Positions 8,109 through 16,602 of a stretch of DNA of 64,000 bases are shown piece by piece. This stretch comes from Pseudohoeflea suaedae (GTDB lineage Bacteria > Pseudomonadota > Alphaproteobacteria > Rhizobiales > Rhizobiaceae): positions 186,001-250,000 of the forward strand of contig NZ_SMSI01000004.1 of assembly GCF_004354915.1 (NCBI RefSeq). Reading direction: 5' to 3'. The notes under the pieces were generated by a model. The model saw nothing but the letters and a program-made list of their open reading frames with translations. It searched no databases and was not told the origin of the DNA. The position numbers were made by a program, and so were the translations under genes. Each line of letters opens with the position of its first letter. The stretch's first letter is position 1.

Positions 8109-10472
8109 ATGCTGGAAGACGACGATTTCCTGCTCGCCACGCCGCAACGGGTGATACGGGCACGCATGACACGTTTTGCGGCGCTCGCACTCGCGGCGTG
8201 CCTCGCAATGTTTGCGATACTGGTATCGAGCGCAGATGCCGACACATCCGATACCACGGCCTACACCTCGGCAACGGCGGTCCCCCGCCTTGCCGGGCTG
8301 GTCCGGCCCAATGACGTCAATTCGGGTTCGCTCCTGTTGCCGTCGAAGGAGCCGGGCTTCTTCGTGGAGGCGCCGCGCCTGAAGACCGATGTCACGATCG
8401 ACGTCGACGGGCCGATACTGCGTGCGAAAGTCACCCAGCGCTTTATGAACCCGACCGAGGGCTGGGTGGAGGGCACCTATGTCTTCCCGTTGCCGGAAGG
8501 CTCCGCCGTCGACCGGTTGAAGATGCAGGTTGGCGAACGCATGATCGAAGGCCGTATCAAGCCGCGCCAGGAAGCCCGCGAGATTTACGAGAAGGCGAAG
8601 GCCGAAGGCAAGAAGACCGCCCTTCTCGAACAGCAGCGGCCCAACATCTTCACCAACCAGGTCGCAAATATCGGACCCGGCGAAACGGTGGTGGTGCAGA
8701 TCGAGTATCAGGAAACCGTCCGCATGAGCGACGGCGCCTTCTCCTTCCGCTTCCCCATGGTGGTTGCGCCCCGCTACAATCCCGATCCGATCGTCCAGAC
8801 GGTCGACTTCAAGGGGGGCAGCGGTTTCGCCGTCACCGACCCGGTACCGGACCGGGACAAGATCACCGCCCCCGTGCTCGATCCGCGCGAGAACGCCAAG
8901 ACCAATCCGGTCAGCCTGACGGTCAACCTCGATGCGGGCTTCCCGGTCGGAGAGGTCAGGACGCCCTATCACGCGATGCGCGAGACGGACAATTCCGACG
9001 GCAGCCGGACTTACAGCCTCAGTGAAGACAGCGTCCCCGCCGACCGCGATTTCGAGATGGCGTGGAATTCCGCCGCGGGCGCCGTTCCGTCTGCGGGTCT
9101 CTTCCGGCAGGTGGTGGACGGCCAGACCTATCTCATGGCGTTCCTCACGCCACCCTCGGTCGACAATGCCGAAAAGCCCGCCCGCGAAGTGATCTTCGTG
9201 ATCGACAATTCGGGCTCGATGGCGGGCGATTCCATCCGTCAGGCGCGTGAAGCACTGGCGCTTGCGATCTCGCGGCTCGATGCCCGCGACCGCTTCAACA
9301 TCATCCGTTTCGACGACACCTATGAAAGCTTCTTCCCCGGCCTCGTCGCGGCCACGCCGGACAGACGCGAGACCGCCATCGCCCGCGTTCGCAAGCTCGA
9401 CGCCGAGGGCGGCACCGAGATGCTCCCCGCTCTCCGTGAAGCGCTTGAGAACCAGGGGCCCGTCGAAAAGGGCGCCTTGCGTCAGGTGATCTTCCTCACC
9501 GATGGCGCAATCGGAAACGAGAACCAGCTCTTCGAGACGATCACGAAAGATCGCGGCGAGGCGCGCGTCTTCACCGTCGGCATCGGCTCGGCCCCGAATT
9601 CCTTCTTCATGACGCGTGCGGCCGAAGTCGGCCGGGGAACCTTCACTCATGTCGGTTCCGAAGCCGAGATCGGCGAGAAGATGAAGGCTCTCTTCGCCAA
9701 GCTGGAAAACCCGGCCATGCGCGATGTCACGGCCAGTTTCGAAGGCGGCATCACGGGCGATATCTCGCCGGATCCGATCCCCGACCTCTATTTCGGCGAG
9801 CCGGTCGTGCTGACGGCACGTCTGCCCGAGGAGATCAAGGAAGGCGCGATCCGGCTGACCGGCGAGATCGCCGGCAATCCCTGGCGGGCGGAGCTGCCGC
9901 TCGACAAGGCCGCTCCGGCGACGGGTATCGGAAAATTATGGGCGCGGCGAACGATCGCGGATCTCGAGACGGAGCGGCTGACGACGCGCGATAGCGAGGC
10001 GCTCGACCGCCGGATCGAGACGATTGCGCTCGACCATCACCTGGTCAGCCGGCTTACCAGTCTGGTTGCGGTCGACGTCACGCCCTCGCGTCCTGACGGA
10101 GAGCCACTGGGCTCGGCGAAGGTGCCCCTCAACCTGCCGGCAGGCTGGGACTTCGATGCCGTCTTCGGTGAACAGCCCGCGCTTCCCTCCCCCGCTCCGA
10201 TGCAGAAGGCACAGGCTGGCGCCAACCGGCTCATGGCCGTGGCGGATACACGGATGATTGCCGCGGCACCGACGGCGGAGGCCGCGCAGGCGGTTGCGGC
10301 CAGCGCCAACAGAAACATGGTGGTGCTGCCGCAGACGGCCACACTCGCCAGCCGCGACATCATGATCGGTCTGTTGATGATCCTGTTCGCGGTGATGCTG
10401 TTCGTGGCATCCCGCCTGCTCTGGAGCACCTTCGCGCCGGAGACTGTCTCTACCCGGGAGCGCGCTGATTAA
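8109..10472 (+). CDS. VIT/vWA protein with LPXTA sorting signal
   Basis: 787 residues, of the family called marine proteobacterial sortase target protein. An N-terminal hydrophobic segment (about 23-42) is the export signal. A VIT domain covers about 75-210, and a vWA domain begins near 360 with the MIDAS motif DNSGSM and a later GGTEM and TDG. The C-terminus is a sorting signal: LPQTA at 740-744, a hydrophobic span of about 20 residues, then an Arg-containing tail. The stop overlaps the sortase start (TAATG). The start is uncertain: ATG 8166 gives a shorter leader. Likely a surface or periplasmic metal-ion-dependent adhesion-like protein anchored by the sortase; the ligand is unknown. Confidence 0.92.
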   Translation: MLEDDDFLLATPQRVIRARMTRFAALALAACLAMFAILVSSADADTSDTTAYTSATAVPRLAGLVRPNDVNSGSLLLPSKEPGFFVEAPRLKTDVTIDVDGPILRAKVTQRFMNPTEGWVEGTYVFPLPEGSAVDRLKMQVGERMIEGRIKPRQEAREIYEKAKAEGKKTALLEQQRPNIFTNQVANIGPGETVVVQIEYQETVRMSDGAFSFRFPMVVAPRYNPDPIVQTVDFKGGSGFAVTDPVPDRDKITAPVLDPRENAKTNPVSLTVNLDAGFPVGEVRTPYHAMRETDNSDGSRTYSLSEDSVPADRDFEMAWNSAAGAVPSAGLFRQVVDGQTYLMAFLTPPSVDNAEKPAREVIFVIDNSGSMAGDSIRQAREALALAISRLDARDRFNIIRFDDTYESFFPGLVAATPDRRETAIARVRKLDAEGGTEMLPALREALENQGPVEKGALRQVIFLTDGAIGNENQLFETITKDRGEARVFTVGIGSAPNSFFMTRAAEVGRGTFTHVGSEAEIGEKMKALFAKLENPAMRDVTASFEGGITGDISPDPIPDLYFGEPVVLTARLPEEIKEGAIRLTGEIAGNPWRAELPLDKAAPATGIGKLWARRTIADLETERLTTRDSEALDRRIETIALDHHLVSRLTSLVAVDVTPSRPDGEPLGSAKVPLNLPAGWDFDAVFGEQPALPSPAPMQKAQAGANRLMAVADTRMIAAAPTAEAAQAVAASANRNMVVLPQTATLASRDIMIGLLMILFAVMLFVASRLLWSTFAPETVSTRERAD

Positions 10473-11140
10473 TGCGTATGCGCGTTTCCGGGAGAAAGCC
10501 GGCGAGCCCCGCGCGGGTTCGCCGGCCCTTTCTCATCCTCGTCGCCCTCATCGCGCTCGCCGGCTGCGCGCTGGTCTTCAAGGGGCTCTATATCCATGCC
10601 AAGGCGGCGCTTGCGCAAACACTGCTTGAAACCAGTTTCGCACGCGCCATTGGCAAGCCCGAAGCCACCCGCCCCTGGCCATGGGCCGACTTCACCACCG
10701 AAGCAAGATTAACCGCGCGCAGGCTGGGCACATCCGACATCGTCCTCTCGGACGCAGGAGGCGAAGCGCTTGCCTTCGGCCCCGCCCTCATCGGTGGCAC
10801 GGCAAGGCCGGGGGACGAAGGCACCTCGGTCATCGCGGCCCATCGCGACACCCATTTCAACTGGCTCAGGGAAGTCAGACCCGGCGACTTCATCGACGTC
10901 ACGCGGCGCGATGGAGCGAAGGCGACCTTCATCGTTCGCTCGGCGCGCATCGCCCGCAGCGATGCCAGTGGCATCGACCCACACCGCGACGGCCACTGGA
11001 TGGCGCTCGCCACCTGCTGGCCGTTCGATGCCGCGCAACGCGGGCCGCTGCGCTATATCGTCGACGCAGAGCGGGTCGACGACGAGACGACGCTGCCGCC
11101 TTTGGCCTCGCCGCCGAACGGCCTGATCGCTTCGCGCTGA
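10472..11140 (+). CDS. Class GN sortase (transpeptidase)
   Basis: 222-residue sortase of the Gram-negative class GN. One N-terminal transmembrane helix (about 18-38), then the sortase beta-barrel with the catalytic triad: His124 in IAAHRDTHF, Cys182 in LATCWPFD and Arg194 in GPLRYIV. Sortases cleave an LPXT motif between Thr and the next residue and join the carboxyl to an amine. The gene is translationally coupled to the only protein nearby with such a motif (LPQTA), so that is the presumed substrate. The acceptor in a Gram-negative envelope is not established. Confidence 0.95.
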   Translation: MRMRVSGRKPASPARVRRPFLILVALIALAGCALVFKGLYIHAKAALAQTLLETSFARAIGKPEATRPWPWADFTTEARLTARRLGTSDIVLSDAGGEALAFGPALIGGTARPGDEGTSVIAAHRDTHFNWLREVRPGDFIDVTRRDGAKATFIVRSARIARSDASGIDPHRDGHWMALATCWPFDAAQRGPLRYIVDAERVDDETTLPPLASPPNGLIASR

Positions 11141-11223
11141 ACCGCGCCCTCCTGACGCAGGTCTCTTTATTCGCCCGGCAGGCGCACTATTTCGCTAAGG
11201 GACGAAACGACAGGGAGAACCCC

Positions 11224-12390
11224 ATGCCGGCTACAGCAACCATTCTGCGCACGACCGCTTTCGCGACCCTCTTTCCCGCCGCGGCCCTGGCCCAATCGGA
11301 TATTCCACAGGCCGATCGCTTCGAGACCGAACGCGGGGCCATCGCGGTGGAAACGCTCGCCACCGGCTTGAGCCATCCGTGGGCGGTAGTGGATATGGGT
11401 GATGGCAGTCTTCTCGTCACCGAGCGTCCCGGCCGGCTGCGCATTTTCCGTGACGGCCAGCTCTCCGATCCTGTCGAAGGCGTGCCCGAAGTCGCCGCAC
11501 GCGGTCAGGGCGGGCTTCTCGACGTGGCGCTGGCAAGGGATTTCGCCGGCAGCCGCATTCTCTTCCTCAGTTACTCCAAACCCGGAGACGGCGGCGCGGG
11601 AACCGCGATCATGCGCGCGCGGCTCTCCGACGACGGCACGCGGCTGGAAGAGGCGGAAGACATCTTCCAGATGAACCGCTTCACCAATTCCGGCCACCAT
11701 TTCGGCTCCCGTATCGTGGTTGCCGATGACGGCACGCTCTTCTTCACCATCGGCGAACGCGGCGAAGGCGAGCGCGCGCAGGACCCCGGCGATCATGCCG
11801 GCTCGGTGCTCAGGATCAACGCCGACGGCACGGTGCCCGACGACAATCCGCACGCTGACGGTTCCGGCGGCTGGCGGCCCGAGATCTGGTCGATCGGTCA
11901 CCGCAACCCGCAAGGGGCCGATATCGACCCCGAAACCGGTACGTTCTACACGGTCGAACACGGTGCCAAGGGTGGCGACGAGGTCAACATTCCGGAAGCC
12001 GGGAAGAATTATGGCTGGCCGGTCATTTCCTACGGCGTCCATTATTCCGGCGCCGAGATCGGGCAAGGCACGGCAGCAGAAGGCTACGAGCAGCCTCTCC
12101 ATTACTGGGACCCCTCGATCGCGCCGGGCGGAATGGCGGTCTATCGCGGTGAGGAATTTCCCGAATGGAATGGCGACCTCCTGGTCACCGCGCTGAAGTT
12201 CCAGCTCCTCGTCCGCCTCGACGTCGATCCCGAGACAGGAAATGTGACCGGCGAGGAACGGCTTCTGGAAAACCGGTACGGCCGCATGCGCGACGTCGAC
12301 ATCGCCTCGGACGGCTCGGTGCTGATCGTCACCGACGAGGACGATGGACGCCTCCTGCGACTGACGCGCGACGGCGAGAGGATGGACTGA
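11224..12390 (+). CDS. PQQ-dependent aldose sugar dehydrogenase-like protein, periplasmic
   Basis: 388 residues with a signal peptide (cleavage near AAALAQ, about residue 23). The remainder is the six-bladed propeller of the soluble glucose/sorbosone dehydrogenase family (YliI/Asd type): LSHPWAVV, TERPGRLRI, RGQGGLLDVAL, GHHFGSRIV, SIGHRNPQG and EHGAKGGDEVN, the last carrying residues of the PQQ/calcium site. It would oxidise aldoses in the periplasm using PQQ; no PQQ synthesis genes are in the window. ATG 11224 with GGGAGA upstream is preferred over the open frame to 10681. It lies 83 bp after the sortase gene, same strand. Confidence 0.92.
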   Translation: MPATATILRTTAFATLFPAAALAQSDIPQADRFETERGAIAVETLATGLSHPWAVVDMGDGSLLVTERPGRLRIFRDGQLSDPVEGVPEVAARGQGGLLDVALARDFAGSRILFLSYSKPGDGGAGTAIMRARLSDDGTRLEEAEDIFQMNRFTNSGHHFGSRIVVADDGTLFFTIGERGEGERAQDPGDHAGSVLRINADGTVPDDNPHADGSGGWRPEIWSIGHRNPQGADIDPETGTFYTVEHGAKGGDEVNIPEAGKNYGWPVISYGVHYSGAEIGQGTAAEGYEQPLHYWDPSIAPGGMAVYRGEEFPEWNGDLLVTALKFQLLVRLDVDPETGNVTGEERLLENRYGRMRDVDIASDGSVLIVTDEDDGRLLRLTRDGERMD

Positions 12391-12491
12391 ATATCGCCGT
12401 CGTCACGCTTGTGAGCGCTGTTTCCGGCTGGTAGAACCCTCGCCGCCCGGAGCCATCGCGTCGGGTGTTGTTTTGCCTGAGGTTTGCCTGC

Positions 12492-13394
12492 ATGTCGCGT
12501 CCGGTCGCCAATCTTGTTCTGCTTCTCGCCGGCGCCATCTGGGGCATGGGGTTCATCGCACAGTCCACCGCGATGGACGCGATCGGGCCGATCCTGTTCA
12601 TCGGACTTCGGTTTCTCGTCGCCTGTATCTTCATTGCGCCCTTTGCCTGGTTCGAGGCGCGAAGAGCGGCCGAGCCCATCAGGAAGTCCGACCTGCGTGG
12701 CTTCGTGTTCATCGGGCTCGCACTCTTTTTCGGCATGGTGCTGCAGCAATTCGGCCTGTTGCTGACCACGGTCACCAATTCCGGGTTTCTGACCGGCCTT
12801 TACGTCGTCATGGTTCCGATCCTGTCGCTCCTGCTGCTGCGGCAGGCACCCCATCCGATCGTCTGGCCCGCTGTGGTCCTCGCCTTTACCGGCATCTGGC
12901 TACTGTCGGGCGGCGATCTGGTCGCGCTCAATACAGGCGACTTCCTGACCATTGCTTGCGCGCTGGCCTGGTCCGCGCAGGTAATTCTCGTCGGACGTTT
13001 CGCCTCGAGCAGCGGCCGCCCCATTGCCCTCTCGCTGGTGCAGTTCGCAATCTGCGCCGCACTCGGCCTTGTCTGCGCGATCGCGCTCGAGGATATCGTG
13101 CTCGCCGACATCATGGCCGCCCTGCCGGAAATCCTCTTCGCCGGCATATTCGCCAGCGGCGTGGCCTTTACGCTGCAGGTCGTCGGCCAGCGCTACACGA
13201 CCGCGCCGCAGGCTGCCATATTCCTGTCGACGGAGGCGCTGTTCGCAGCGGTCTTTGCAGCCATTCTGCTGGCCGAGCGAATTCCACCGATCGGATACCT
13301 CGGCGGGGTCTTCATATTTTCGGCGATACTTATAGTCGAAGCAGGACCGGCAATCCTGCGGCGGAACCGCAGTAGCATGGCGAAAGATATCTGA
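12492..13394 (+). CDS. EamA-family (DMT) transporter
   Basis: 300-residue inner membrane protein with ten predicted transmembrane segments in two EamA repeats (about 5-140 and 150-285), each starting with the family pattern around GAIWGMGFI and ACALAWSAQV. Transporters of this RhaT/YdcZ-like group export or import amino acids, nucleobases or other metabolites; substrate is unknown. Start ATG 12492 gives a typical N-terminus (MSRPVANLVLLLAGAIWG). It follows the sugar dehydrogenase by 101 bp. Confidence 0.9.
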   Translation: MSRPVANLVLLLAGAIWGMGFIAQSTAMDAIGPILFIGLRFLVACIFIAPFAWFEARRAAEPIRKSDLRGFVFIGLALFFGMVLQQFGLLLTTVTNSGFLTGLYVVMVPILSLLLLRQAPHPIVWPAVVLAFTGIWLLSGGDLVALNTGDFLTIACALAWSAQVILVGRFASSSGRPIALSLVQFAICAALGLVCAIALEDIVLADIMAALPEILFAGIFASGVAFTLQVVGQRYTTAPQAAIFLSTEALFAAVFAAILLAERIPPIGYLGGVFIFSAILIVEAGPAILRRNRSSMAKDI

Positions 13395-13420
13395 CAGCTG
13401 AAATTCAAAACGACTGTCAG
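13391..13420. repeat. Inverted repeat at the end of the DMT transporter gene
   Basis: Perfect 7-bp arms CTGACAG (13391-13397) and CTGTCAG (13414-13420) with a 16-nt loop; the left arm includes the stop codon of the transporter. No T-run follows. Could stabilise the mRNA 3' end or act as a weak terminator. Confidence 0.4.
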
Positions 13421-13711
13421 CGACCAAAGTTTCACTTGCCAACCCGGAACAAAACAATCATCCTCACCTTGTTCGGGCATTTTGCGAACATGGGAAGACC
13501 ATAATATGCGGACCGGGAACGCATAATATACTCGGGTGGGTGCGGCGAACGAAGATGAACCATCATTTCGTTGCGATGCTCCGCGACAATCAGGCCCTTT
13601 CCTCAAAATTCAAGAACTGCCTGCCAAACCCCTGCGCGAATGCAGGACAGAATGGGAATAAATCTGGCTATCCAAACATGACAAGCCGGAAATTTGAGGG
13701 AACCTGATCGC
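13421..13711. other. Gene-free leader region before the cold-shock gene
   Basis: The stretch between the DMT transporter and the cold-shock gene shows no credible gene. Cold-shock mRNAs often have long structured 5' leaders, so part of it may be transcribed leader, but no conserved structure was recognised. Confidence 0.4.
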
Positions 13712-13927
13712 ATGGCCGACATGGGCACTGTAAAATTTTTCAATTCCGAAAAGGGCTATGGCTTTATCAAGCCCGACACAGGCGGCGCGGACATCTTCGT
13801 GCACATCTCGGCCGTACAGGCCTCCGGTCTGGCGGAGCTGACCGAAAACCAGAAAGTCAGCTACGAAACGGAACCGGACCGACGCGGCAAGGGCCCGAAG
13901 GCCGTCAACCTGACGGTCGTCAGCTAG
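13712..13927 (+). CDS. cspA: Cold-shock domain protein
   Basis: 71-residue single OB-fold protein binding single-stranded RNA and DNA. RNP1 is KGYGFIKPD and RNP2 DIFVHIS, both intact. It opens GTVKFFNSEKGYG, as in CspA relatives, and is of family length. Start ATG 13712 with a GAGGGA-type ribosome site; it stands alone with an intrinsic terminator about 85 bp downstream. Acts as an RNA chaperone; whether cold-induced cannot be told. Confidence 0.95.
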   Translation: MADMGTVKFFNSEKGYGFIKPDTGGADIFVHISAVQASGLAELTENQKVSYETEPDRRGKGPKAVNLTVVS

Positions 13928-14011
13928 ACCGGGCTGACTGCGACTGCCATCGGCTGCAGTTGTCCGCATGACTTGGCCGGCCCGGAACCGGGCCGCCGAA
14001 CCAGATTTTTC

Positions 14012-14039
14012 GCCCGGCGCAATGCCGGGCTTTGTTTTT
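14012..14039 (+). terminator. Intrinsic terminator of the cold-shock gene
   Basis: Perfect stem GCCCGGC (14012-14018) and GCCGGGC (14024-14030), 5-nt loop, then TTTGTTTTT. Confidence 0.85.
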
Positions 14040-14054
14040 CAGGGCAGCGAAGCC

Positions 14055-14080
14055 GGAACGCTTTCATGCTTTCGAGCGTT
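14055..14080 (+). promoter_or_regulatory. EcfG-type general stress promoter
   Basis: GGAAC at 14055-14059 and CGTT at 14077-14080, separated by 17 bp, match the consensus of the alphaproteobacterial general-stress sigma factor EcfG. It lies about 130 bp upstream of the BA14K gene start and downstream of the cold-shock terminator, so it would serve BA14K only. Confidence 0.6.
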
Positions 14081-14208
14081 TTGAAGCAAGCGCCGGACTG
14101 CCCTTTCGAGCACTCGCAACGCCATTCAGGTGAGGTTCATGATAGGGCGAATAACGTCAGGCTCATAGACAGGGATCGATGGACAGGGTCCCGACAGGAG
14201 ACAGTGAC

Positions 14209-14646
14209 ATGAAACGCTTTGGAAAATTTCTCGCTCTGCTGGCCGTCTCGGCTTCGACGGTCGTTGCAATTCCCGCGGCACCTGCATTCGCTGGCGGCGA
14301 CGGCGCCGGATATTCGCAGAAATATCTGCAAAAGAGGGATTGGCACAAGAATGGCAAACGCTACTACAGCAGCCGTCATTACCGTCACCGCCCCTATTAC
14401 CACCACCACCACAACAACAATGGTAATGCCGCCGCAGCCCTCGGCCTCGGCCTCGCGATCGGCGCGGTGACCGCCGGCGCAATCGCCTCGAGCCGCGCCC
14501 CCGCACCGGCCTATTACGGTGGCGGCTTGGAACCGTGGAGCCCGGGTTGGTACCGCTACTGCGAGGACAAGTATCGCAGCTTCAACGCCCGCACCGGCAC
14601 CTATCGCGGTTATGACGGCCGTGACCACTTCTGCAACGCCCCGTAA
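14209..14646 (+). CDS. BA14K-family secreted protein
   Basis: 145-residue protein with a Sec signal peptide (cleaved after AFA near residue 28). The middle is rich in Tyr, His and Arg with a run of histidines and asparagines, followed by a hydrophobic Ala/Gly segment (about 80-97). The C-terminus has the BA14K signature: YRYCEDKYRSF, TGTYRGYDGR and a final Cys-containing HFC. The Brucella 14-kDa protein is an immunoreactive, lectin-like envelope protein. ATG 14209 with AGGAG upstream is taken as start; ATG 14179 is in frame but lacks a ribosome site. A stress-type promoter is found upstream. Confidence 0.88.
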   Translation: MKRFGKFLALLAVSASTVVAIPAAPAFAGGDGAGYSQKYLQKRDWHKNGKRYYSSRHYRHRPYYHHHHNNNGNAAAALGLGLAIGAVTAGAIASSRAPAPAYYGGGLEPWSPGWYRYCEDKYRSFNARTGTYRGYDGRDHFCNAP

Positions 14647-14667
14647 GGGGAGCTGCAAAGCCTGAGG

Positions 14668-14692
14668 AAAGCCCCGGTTTCGCCGGGGCTTT
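14668..14692 (+). terminator. Intrinsic terminator of the BA14K gene
   Basis: Perfect 10-bp arms AAAGCCCCGG (14668-14677) and CCGGGGCTTT (14683-14692) with TTTCG loop. Being A- and T-flanked, it may also serve the convergent hydrolase gene. Confidence 0.85.
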
Positions 14693-14704
14693 TCCGTTTC
14701 CGGA

Positions 14705-15355
14705 TCAGATATCCCGGAGGAAGGGGTTGGTTCGCCGTTCGTTGCCGATCTTCCCGCCGGGCCCGTGTCCGCAGATGAAACCGATCTCGTCACCAAGCGG
14801 AAAAACCTTGTCGCGAATGGAATTCAGCAGCGTCTGGTGGTCGCCACCCGGCAGATCGGTGCGGCCGATGGAACCGGAGAAGAGCACATCGCCCACATGG
14901 GCAAAGCCTGCCGCACGATTGAAGAAGATCACATGGCCCGGCGCATGGCCGGGCGTGTGGAACACTTCGAACGTGTGATCGCCGAAGGAGACGTTGTCGC
15001 CCTCCTCCAGCCAGAAATCCGGAACCAGATTTCTGAGCGCGCTCGCAGGCAGTCCGAATTTCTGCGCCTGGGTTTCGAGATTGGCGAGCATCAGCGCATC
15101 GTCGCGATGAGGGCCGACGACCTTGACCCCGAGCCTCTCGCGCAATTCGTCCGCACCCCCGGCATGGTCCAGATGTCCGTGGGTCAGCCAGATTTCCTTG
15201 ACCTTGATACCATTCTCTTCGACCGCCTGAACAATCGTGTCGACGTCGCCGCCCGGATCGACGACGACGCCCTCCATCGTTTCGGAATCGTAGAGGATGG
15301 TGCAGTTCTGCTGGAACGGGGTGACCGGAATGATGCCGGCCCTGAGCTCACCCAT
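14705..15355 (-). CDS. Metallo-beta-lactamase-fold hydrolase, glyoxalase II-like
   Basis: 216-residue protein of the YcbL/glyoxalase-II-like group. The metal motif is THGHLDH, with later metal ligands in TPGHAPGH, HVGDVLF (Asp) and ICGHGP. These bind two metal ions and activate water for thioester or ester hydrolysis; S-D-lactoylglutathione or a related thioester is the usual substrate class. No C-terminal glyoxalase II substrate domain is present, so it is the short form. Start ATG 15355 with AAGGAAG upstream; the open frame to 15397 lacks support. Confidence 0.9.
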   Translation of the reverse strand: MGELRAGIIPVTPFQQNCTILYDSETMEGVVVDPGGDVDTIVQAVEENGIKVKEIWLTHGHLDHAGGADELRERLGVKVVGPHRDDALMLANLETQAQKFGLPASALRNLVPDFWLEEGDNVSFGDHTFEVFHTPGHAPGHVIFFNRAAGFAHVGDVLFSGSIGRTDLPGGDHQTLLNSIRDKVFPLGDEIGFICGHGPGGKIGNERRTNPFLRDI

Positions 15356-15484
15356 GGGACTTCCTTTCTGCGTTCTTTGCGGAACGAACGGGAACATCTT
15401 GGTGATGCTGGCAAGATGTCGACGAACGCCAGCCAGTCAAACTGGCGTTCGGGTGTGACAGCAAGTTGACGAGATCCGCGAGAA

Positions 15485-16375
15485 TTATTCCGCCGCGGCC
15501 CGCAGCGGCTGGACCGCCTGCATGTAGTCGTTGACGAGGTTGGCCGAGATTTCGCCCGGTACGAAACTATAAGGACCGATCTCGGAAACCGGGGTCACTT
15601 CGGCAGCCGTTCCGGTCAGGAAACATTCCTCGAAACCTTCGAGTTCCTCGGGCATGATCGCCCGTTCGATGATCTCGTAGCCGCGCGCCCTGGCAAGATC
15701 GATCACGGTTCGACGGGTGATACCGTCGAGGAAGCAGTCGGGATCCGGCGTGTGGATCGCGCCATCCTTGACGAAGAAGACGTTTGCACCCGTGGCTTCA
15801 GCCACCCGGCCGCGCCAATCGAGCATCAGCGCATCGGCATAGCCACGCGTTTCAGCGCGGTGCTTGGAAAGCGTGCAGATCATGTAAAGGCCCGCGGCCT
15901 TGGATTTCGACGGCGCGGTTCGCGGGTCCGGACGACGATATTCCGCCATGTCGAGACGGATGCCCTTGAGGCGCTCTTCCGGCTTGAAATAGCTCGGCCA
16001 CTGCCAGATGGCGATCGCCGTGTTGATGCGATTGTTCTGCGCCGACACGCCCATCATTTCCGAACCGCGCCATGCGATCGGCCGGACATAGGCATCGCTG
16101 AATCCCTGCCGCTCGAGCAGCTCTTCGCAAGCCTTGTCGAGTTCGGCCACGGAATAGGGAATCTTGAAGCCCAGGATTTCGGCCGAGTTGTGAAGCCGCT
16201 CGGTATGCTCGGTCAGCTTGAAGATCTTGCCACCATAGGCACGCTCGCCTTCGAAGACGGCGCTCGCATAATGCAGGCCGTGCGAGAGCACATGAAGCTT
16301 GGCGTCGGCCCACGGCACGAATTCGCCGTTATACCAGATTTCGCCATCCATTTGATCGAAGGGTACGGACGCCAT
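15485..16375 (-). CDS. ilvE: Branched-chain amino acid aminotransferase
   Basis: 296-residue fold-type IV PLP enzyme transaminating Leu, Ile and Val with 2-oxoglutarate, the last step of their synthesis. Recognisable are HVLSHGLHYASAVFEGERAY at the start of the catalytic half, YVRPIAWRG (PLP-phosphate/substrate region), the Lys in SKAAGLYM, EATGANVFFV, and LTGTAAEVTPV, the family signature. The ATG at 16375 with GGAGG 8 bp upstream is clear; an open frame extends to 16630 over the operator region and is not coding. Divergent from petP. Confidence 0.95.
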   Translation of the reverse strand: MASVPFDQMDGEIWYNGEFVPWADAKLHVLSHGLHYASAVFEGERAYGGKIFKLTEHTERLHNSAEILGFKIPYSVAELDKACEELLERQGFSDAYVRPIAWRGSEMMGVSAQNNRINTAIAIWQWPSYFKPEERLKGIRLDMAEYRRPDPRTAPSKSKAAGLYMICTLSKHRAETRGYADALMLDWRGRVAEATGANVFFVKDGAIHTPDPDCFLDGITRRTVIDLARARGYEIIERAIMPEELEGFEECFLTGTAAEVTPVSEIGPYSFVPGEISANLVNDYMQAVQPLRAAAE

Positions 16376-16560
16376 GGCATTTCCTCCGGCGGGTATCCCG
16401 CCTGTGTTGATTGTTCTAGCGGCCGAAAGGGAGGCCAACCCATTGCCGGCCCTCGCGATTTCGAAAATGCGAAAACCGGGAGCCAACCCCGCCGTCATAC
16501 CGGTGGAAACAGCGATTTTAATGGCTGCGGGATGGAAATGAAGGGTAGCAATTGCGACAA

Positions 16561-16585
16561 AATATGTCAACATAACTGACATATT
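16561..16585. promoter_or_regulatory. Palindromic operator before petP
   Basis: Perfect 9-bp arms AATATGTCA (16561-16569) and TGACATATT (16577-16585) with a 7-bp centre, total 25 bp, ending 17 bp before the MarR gene start. Size and symmetry fit binding by a MarR dimer, so autoregulation is likely, possibly with effect on divergent ilvE. Inference from position and symmetry only. Confidence 0.7.
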
Positions 16586-16602
16586 CGAAAGGAAAGGTCC
16601 GG

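Noticed and set aside
10681-11223. Upstream extension of the sugar dehydrogenase frame
   Set aside because: Overlaps the sortase gene in another frame; the ATG at 11224 has a ribosome site and begins a signal peptide.
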